Shown here in pieces: positions 8,165 through 13,091 of a DNA stretch of 13,091 bases; positions within the stretch are counted from its first letter, which is position 1; each line of letters begins with the position of its first letter. A program made the translations under genes and the position numbers. Origin of the DNA: Glomus cerebriforme (Eukaryota > Glomeromycota > Glomeromycetes > Glomerales > Glomeraceae). The notes below the pieces were generated by a model. That model worked only from the letters and a program-made list of their open reading frames with translations, ran no database searches and was not told where the DNA came from. The DNA is taken from positions 69,925 to 83,015 of the forward strand of contig QKYT01000279.1 in NCBI GenBank assembly GCA_003550305.1, given 5' to 3'.

Positions 8165-9819
8165 TTACCAAAGCATATCATTCTCCTGGAGTATGCTTAT
8201 ATTTTTTTGCCATTCCTCATCAGTATCGAACTACAAGGATGTGATTTCTTTATCTTTAAGATTATGACGAATTATTTCTTCTCCCATTAATCTTTCCTAC
8301 ACTATCATGTCCATATATTCTTTGGGATCTTCTTCTACCTTTTCACATAACCACACATTCAAACATCAGTTTTCATCCTATTCCAAAATGCAATGGAATT
8401 GAGTTTGTCCTTTTCTGTGATAGTTAACAAATTTTTTAGGATTTTCTCCTAGTTCAATCACTTTCTTCCTGAGACGCTCTTCATGCTGAGCCCTAAATAG
8501 GAGAATAGAAGATGATACTTCATTAATAGGCTTGAAAGAATTAGTTTCTTTAGAAGGCATATTCATCACTTCACTTATAGGCTTGACAGATTCAGGAAGT
8601 TTGCTAGTCTTAGGCTCATTGACTATTGGCTCAGGTAGTTCAAAAGTCTTAGAAGTTTCAGAATTTTCTAATATGAACATGATTGGAACTTCAGCTTATT
8701 CTGCCATATAGTCAAAAAGATCTTGAGTAGTATTTTTCTGATTGTCTTTTTTTTGTTAGAAGGAAATATATTCTTTTCTGGCTGAGATAGGAATGTGATT
8801 TCTGGTACATTGAATATGGGTATGTATGCAAAATTAACTATAATCTTGGTGCAGTTAAGGATATAATAGTATTCTCTTTTTCCATTATATTGTAAACATG
8901 TTCTATCAATACTAATTTGTGAAAACTTCTTACCAAGAATTGCACTAGTAAATAGTTTTTCTCCATTACTTCCATATCATTCAAAATATGTTTGATATAA
9001 ATTTGTACAGTTCAGTTTTTTAATTTTATCATTATTTCATGAGAAAATATAATTGATTATAAATTAAATGGAATTAAAAAGTTGATCTCGCATTTTTTTT
9101 ACTCTTATTTTTGTATTAGAGATATTTTGAAATATCCAATCTGAGAGGTCTTACTTTAATAAATAATTCATGAAAATACCAGGTGTATTTTGATTATCTA
9201 AAATTTTTTCAAGATGTTTAAAATATTCCATATTTTCTTTACAATAAGATGAAACATCCAGACATATTATATGGGCATCACTTATCTCAATGCGAAGCAG
9301 TATATTATGATTACTTAAAATCATATAGCTAGCAAAGTCTTTAATTGTTTTAGCCTCAAAACCTTTATACTCTATTATCACATACAAGTTCAGTAATAAG
9401 TAATTTTAAGTGATCATTAGCCTTATGTCATTTTCCAAAAGCCATTCCAGCTTTATTCAAAAGGATGAGTTTTTGTGCTTATATACAACTATTAAATCTT
9501 CCTAATACTTTCCCAAAATCTGATGCTACGAAGAATAATTCTGGTCCCAGTACTTCCTTTCTAATAAAATCTGTTAATATATTTTTTCCAGAATGCAGAA
9601 AAGAACATAATACTAAAACAGAACCAGGTTTTCTGTCAGGATATTGTACAAGATATAAAAACCAACTGAAAACATATTCTGAAAGAACTTTATCACTATC
9701 ATACCAAATATTTTCTATATGCCAGATAATTAGTTCTATAAAAGTAGAATCAATTTCATTAATATGAGCTTTGAAGCCTAAAAAAAGATTGAAAAACTTT
9801 GTATTTGGTGGTAGGTTTA
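8165..9819 (-). pseudogene. Decayed D5-like SF3 helicase, N-terminal part missing
   Basis: Superfamily 3 ATPase/helicase of the poxvirus-D5-like, DUF5906-type group, found in replicons, large DNA viruses and fungal repeats. The enzymes unwind DNA at replication origins. Reading from 9819 downward: NLFLGFKAHINEID, then WHIENIWYDSD and YLVQYPDRKPGS. A degraded P-loop (SGKNILTDFI, about 9570-9600) has lost the usual G-x-G spacing. Walker-B-like LILLNKAGM has Asn where Asp is usual. After a frameshift near 9395 come YKGFEAKTIKDFASYM, the sensor region SNHNILLRIEISDA and CLDVSSYCKENMEYF. A winged-helix-like region (LYQTYFE, GKKFSQISIDR, NGKREYYYIL) follows around 8870-9000. The C-terminal linker is Pro/Glu/Ser-rich (8680-8378), followed by EERLRKKVIELGENPKKF and FDTDEEWQ. 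In-frame stops are at 9479-9481, 9428-9430, 9151-9153 and others, so it is inactive. The primase half expected upstream is absent. Confidence 0.8.
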
Positions 9820-9827
9820 GGGCTCCG

Positions 9828-9977
9828 ATTGGTTCAGTTCAGTTCAGTATTTGCTAAAACTGATACTAAACCAAAATTATCAGTATCGGTATCAGTAATT
9901 TACTGAAATATTTGGTTTAGTTTTTGACCAAACTGATATTAGTCAGTAAATACTAAAAACTGAACTGATTTACCAAT
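9828..9977. mobile_element. MITE-like element with terminal inverted repeats
   Basis: About 150 bp of GTTCAGT/ACTGAAC-type repeats. The left end ATTGGTTCAGTTCAG pairs with the right end, whose reverse complement reads ATTGGTAAATCAGTTCAG. Inside, ctaaaccaaa (9866-9875) and tttggtttag (9911-9920) form a perfect 10-bp inverted repeat, so the whole element can fold. There is no coding capacity. The design resembles non-autonomous hAT-type elements common in Rhizophagus genomes (family memory, not a search). It starts within about 10 bp of where the helicase coding trace stops, so it marks the truncation point. Exact ends and a target-site duplication were not resolved. Confidence 0.6.
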
Positions 9978-10336
9978 TTTTTTTGTAAAAAACTTGTATT
10001 AATTAGACCTTCAAATAAGTTTGGGTCAATTGAGTTGAATCAAAGTTGAAAGATCTTTAATTTATTACAACATACTTCGATATAATGAAGTTGGCATCCG
10101 AACTGATTAATTCTTCATTATAAGAATGATTTCATTGCACAATACCAAATATGTGATTATATTTTATATAAACAGATTTATAAAAATTGTACAATTACTT
10201 TTTATAAATAAATATGAATTGATATTTAAGCATTTTTAATTCAAAATTAGAATTAATGTCAATAAGAAACAATTAAAAAAAATGGATCATTATTTAATGT
10301 CCTGTACTACAGGATGATATTTATAATTGCAAACTA
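9978..10336. other. Gene-free AT-rich spacer with a 10-bp inverted repeat
   Basis: No coding signal. A perfect inverted repeat, tataatgaag (10081-10090) and cttcattata (10113-10122), could form a hairpin with a 22-base loop. Confidence 0.35.
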
Positions 10337-11135
10337 CTAGGTATTATTGCCTAGTAGTTGGCAAGTTATGGTTACATCTTCGGGTGTATCTTGTCACTAA
10401 AAAAAGTAAATATATTTAATATAAATCTGAAAAATTAATTCATTTATTTTAATAATTACCCGGCTATTCTCAAAATCTAATTCTAAAGGTACAATAATAT
10501 TTTTTTTCAGTATACGACCACCTCCTCCCTCTTCTCGCACTATTGCGCCAGTTGCAAAAATCCTAAAAAATATTAATTACCATATATAGCGGGCTACAGT
10601 ACCTCGGGTATCTTGCAAAAATCAGGGGTTTGACCCTGTACCCCCGGGTACTAAATAAAACCTAAAAATTCCATTTTTTGCGAATATCTCACGATATACC
10701 NGTCCAATTTGAACGATCTTTTTTTTATTATGAAGAGCTCAATGAGAGCTATCAAACAAAAAAAAGATGCTCAAATCTGATCACTGGATCACGAGATAAT
10801 TGTAAAATATCCCCCCGGATACTATACAATTCTATTAAATTTTTCAAGAGGGGTACTATGCATAGGGGGGTACTATGGCTCGTGATATACGGTATATTGT
10901 TATTAAGTTATATCTATCTCCATATTATTATTTATTATTTACTTACCCCGTAATCTCTAACTAAATTTTTCCATTTTTACTCGCATTGGTGAGTAGTATA
11001 AGTTTTAGTATATCTTTTATTTATTCTTCGGGCAATGCTTTTCCAAAACTTTACTTTATTATCTCTAAACCTTGTATAATATTCGTCGTTTCTTCTCCTC
11101 CTTTTTGAAACTAAAAGACCTATTTTGGGGTCTTC
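10337..11135 (-). pseudogene. Decayed SANT/Myb-like DNA-binding protein gene
   Basis: Minus-strand exon 11135-10947 reads LLVSKRRRRNDEYYTRF, then NKVKFWKSIARRINKRY and THQCE, a TAA stop (10977-10979), and KWKNLVRDYG. The Trp spacing (FW ... KW) and the ARRIN ... KWKNLVRDY text match trihelix/SANT-like domains that bind DNA and are highly expanded in Rhizophagus-like fungi. A GTAAGT donor (10941-10946) opens a 384-bp intron that ends at TTTTTTAG (10563-10564). In the joined frame, exon 10562-10460 reads SARRGRRWSYTEKKYY and TFRIRF then stops, resembling the post-SANT region of the family. Another frame of the same exon reads ATGAIVREEGGGGRILKK and is fully open. A third exon (10396-10337) reads QDTPEDVTITCQLLGNNT before TAG, but begins with TGA. 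The frames conflict, so the gene is probably a degraded copy. Confidence 0.55.
10587..10885. mobile_element. 299-bp TA-flanked MITE-like insertion in a SANT-gene intron
   Basis: The left end TAGCGGGCTACAGTACC (10587-10603) and the right end ggtactatggctcgtga (10869-10885, reverse complement TCACGAGCCATAGTACC) match at 12 of 17 positions. Each end is flanked by TA (10585-10586 and 10886-10887), as expected for Tc1/mariner-type insertion. The interior is locally GC-rich with runs of C or G and a near-palindrome gtacccccgggtac at 10638-10651. There is no convincing coding sequence. An open plus frame at 10678-10953 crosses the element border and is judged accidental. The position inside the intron explains the intron's 384-bp length. 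Confidence 0.55.
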
Positions 11136-11138
11136 TCA

Positions 11139-11907
11139 GATGATTTTTATTGTTATTTTTATTTTACAATTATTGAAAAAAATGTAGGAAAATTGTTAAA
11201 AGTTCAAAATGTGAAAGTTAAATAATGATAAAATACTTCCCTTTATAAAAAAATTTTAATTAATCAAAATACTAATTTGATATTTTAGGAAAATTTAGAT
11301 CAATATAGTAAATACATGATTGAAATACTTAATTTAATACTATACAATAAGAACTCTTTGTTTTTATTTTTGTATTCCTTAAAAATATAAAATCAAGTAA
11401 TTATACAAATTAGGTATTGTATTATTTATAAAACTGATTAACAAAATTTAATAATTATGGTAGATCAGACAATTACGGTCATAATAACAAAATATCACCT
11501 TGGTGATAAATATAAATCATTTTAAAAATATTTGACAAAAATGAATAAGTAATTTCAATATAAGTTCAACATAAATTCAACACAAATTTTGTTACAAATT
11601 ATAAATAACAATATGAATTGTCAACACTATTTCAACACTATTTTAATACACAAACACAGGAATATAGGGGGGGTGTTATTTAGTCAATGTATTATATTAA
11701 ATTATATTACGTAATTATTAATGAATAGTTTGTCATACAGAAAATAAATAGCTTCTTTTCTAATTTTAATTTTTCTTTATTCAAATTAAAAACTTCTTAT
11801 AATGCAATATCAAATATTTATTATTTCAAAAAAAAAAACTTGTACTAAAAAAAATTACATGCAAGAATTTAAATTTTTTTTTTAACTTGTATATTAATGA
11901 AGAATAA
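11139..11907. other. Gene-free AT-rich stretch with small repeats
   Basis: No coding frame is supported. Features seen are a small hairpin TATCACC-tt-GGTGATA (11493-11508), a head-to-tail pair of caacactattt (11622-11632 and 11633-11643), and a G7 run at about 11669-11675 that stands out in the A/T background. Confidence 0.4.
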
Positions 11908-12090
11908 TTAATCTAAAAAACCTGAGCGGTACCAATGTTTTAAATACATAATAGAACGTACTGTCTTGGGAGTAAGACTTACTTTATTAGGGGTAATAAT
12001 GTCAGCTGCACTTGAAAAAATTCTTTCAGCAGGCACATTTGTTACTATTTAATAAGAATATTTTTTTTACATTATATCGCCAAATTTTTT

Positions 12091-12220
12091 GGTCTGCAGA
12101 TCTGCACAGATCTGCAATATGATAATCCTGTATAGATCTTCAGACATACTATCAAACTTCAAAAAAAAAAAGTTATGATTTCTGTGCAGATTATTTAAGT
12201 ATTAAAAATCTGTGCAGAAT
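12091..12220. mobile_element. Possible small inverted-repeat element in a hAT intron
   Basis: A perfect 10-bp palindrome GCAGATCTGC is at 12096-12105. CTGCACAGAT (12102-12111) is the exact reverse complement of ATCTGTGCAG (12208-12217), and a further partial copy (tctgtgcaga, 12181-12190) lies between. The pattern of repeated (T)CTGCAGATC words resembles ends of non-autonomous hAT elements, but borders and target duplication are not clear. Confidence 0.35.
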
Positions 12221-12522
12221 TTTACAAAGCAAATCTTCAAAATAACTTCATTTGTAAATTTTTACTATATTTCTGTTTATTATTATTATTTTAATAAAAT
12301 TGTATTTAAAACTAAATATTTTTTATTTTGTGAAAATTTTATAATACATTTTGTAATAAAATATTTTTAGCAGTATTAAAACTTGGTATTAAAACTTTTC
12401 TAAGTTCTTTTAATTTAAAAANTTNCTATNCAAATTAGNNATCTAAAANATTNTNTNATATTTNTNAATTNNAANTTNAGNAAATGTATTATTAATAAAT
12501 GATATTTTCAAATAACTTAATA
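12221..12522. other. AT-rich intron part with a cluster of ambiguous bases
   Basis: This lies between the linker exon and the hATC exon of the hAT remnant. From 12422 to 12481, N bases are scattered singly or in pairs among called bases. It is not a solid gap, so it looks like consensus disagreement in a repeat. Nothing else is seen. Confidence 0.4.
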
Positions 12523-13022
12523 ACTTACTATAGTGTTATAATTGTCATCGTCCATTGTTGCTTCACTTCCTTCAACTTGTGATGACAGTTTATTTCATTT
12601 TCTGTTATGTGCAGCAACGGCTTTGGTTTCTTCCTCTTCTTCAACTATCTGTTCTATGATTTCTCATATGATAAAATGTGATTTTCATAGGCGTTCTGTT
12701 TAGTAAATAAATTTTGAAATCATATAATTTAAATGTATATAAATATAAACAAATATGAAATACTGTAATATACTTACCAAAAAGACATTTACATGCTTTA
12801 TTACTGATTTATCATTACATTTTATCTCAGAACTTTTAGGGTTCAACAAAATATTACAAATGAATAAAGTATAAGCACAGTGCATCACTGGAAAAACCTA
12901 TAAAAAGAAAAGGAAAGAAATGTTAGTAAAACATTTCATTAAAAAAACAAAGTAGTTAACTCTAACAAACCTTCAATTTTGAAGTCTAGGTCAAATCTGA
13001 AGCTAAAATCCTACAAAAAAGT

Positions 13023-13050
13023 AAGAAATGTTACATTAGTAACATTTCTT
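13023..13050. repeat. Perfect 12-bp inverted repeat in hAT intron
   Basis: aagaaatgttac (13023-13034) and gtaacatttctt (13039-13050) are perfect reverse complements separated by atta. A weaker version (gaaagaaatgttag ... aacatttcatt) sits at about 12915-12941. Both are followed by similar A-runs and by (a)caaaccttcaa, where a GTTTGT donor sits on the minus strand. Confidence 0.55.
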
Positions 13051-13091
13051 TAATAAAAAAATTATAACTCTCTGATACAAACCTTCAAAGT

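Larger units (their letters stand above)
11908..13091 (-). pseudogene. 3' exons of a hAT transposase, truncated by window edge
   Basis: hAT-superfamily cut-and-paste transposase. The last exon (about 12058-11908) encodes the C-terminal dimerisation (hATC) motif: NVPAERIFSSAADIITPNK, SLTPKTVRSIMYLKHWY, then RSGFLD and TAA at 11908-11910. A TAA lies in frame just before it. The previous exon ends at 12529 before a GTAAGT donor and reads IIEQIVEEEEETKAVAAHNR, a TGA (12595-12597), then MDDDNYNTI, matching the acidic linker and D-x-NYN text common before the hATC block. Exon 12897-12778 reads VFPVMHCAYTLF and SSEIKCNDKSVIKHVNVF. Exon 13010-12971 reads ILASDLT, a TAG (12986-12988), TSKLK, and joins the next in phase. 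A further exon ends at 13083. The N-terminal BED finger and catalytic core are outside the window. Stops make it inactive. Confidence 0.75.

Noticed and set aside
9465..9767. Plus-strand open frame of 100 codons
   Set aside because: It is antisense to the helicase core, where the minus strand gives a recognisable SF3 helicase.
10618..10660. Possible tRNA-like gggtttgaccc motif
   Set aside because: No cloverleaf with acceptor and anticodon arms could be drawn. The motif belongs to the GC-rich interior of the MITE-like element.
10678..10953. Plus-strand open frame of 91 codons
   Set aside because: It spans the border of the TA-flanked element and the flanking intron, with no domain or splice context. 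Probably accidental.
1..13091. CRISPR array, bacterial operon or organellar genes
   Set aside because: No regularly spaced repeats, ribosome binding sites, or rRNA/tRNA genes were seen. Spliced introns show eukaryotic nuclear DNA.

Overview
The window looks like nuclear DNA of a repeat-rich, AT-rich fungus, most probably an arbuscular mycorrhizal fungus (Glomeromycotina, Rhizophagus-like). Evidence for this is the very high A/T content, many short introns (mostly about 60-80 bp) with GTAAGT-type donors, and the gene families present. These are a Mucoromycota-type uncharacterised protein with a possible PD-(D/E)XK-like core, a MULE transposase, a D5-like SF3 helicase, a SANT/Myb-like DNA-binding exon and a hAT transposase. 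No bacterial or organellar gene organisation is visible. The species is inferred from families I recognise, not from a search.

Layout, left to right. 1-525 holds repeats and a minus-strand exon with a Cys/His-rich start and one in-frame stop. 755-3421 (+) is the best-preserved gene: ten exons, about 580 residues, one frameshift in exon 8, a conserved core near the C-terminus and a basic tail. 3923-6279 (+) is a heavily decayed MULE transposase with two introns still recognisable. 6393-7029 (-) holds the last three exons of an unrecognised gene with one stop. 7867-7995 (-) is a short lone ORF. 8165-9819 (-) is a decayed SF3 helicase that loses its N-terminal part at a small terminal-inverted-repeat element (9828-9977). 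10337-11135 (-) is a decayed SANT/Myb-like gene with a TA-flanked MITE-like insertion (10587-10885) in an intron. 11908-13091 (-) holds the 3' exons of a hAT transposase with nonsense codons, an intron containing ambiguous bases and another short inverted-repeat element.

The genes do not form a pathway. Apart from the 755-3421 gene, the window is a mobile-element graveyard in which autonomous transposons of at least two DNA-transposon classes, a virus- or plasmid-like helicase and several small non-autonomous elements lie side by side. Nearly every element carries premature stops or frameshifts. The most notable items are the conserved-core gene with its unusual first intron and the helicase remnant. 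All spliced models were built by eye from splice-site consensus and reading-frame continuity.
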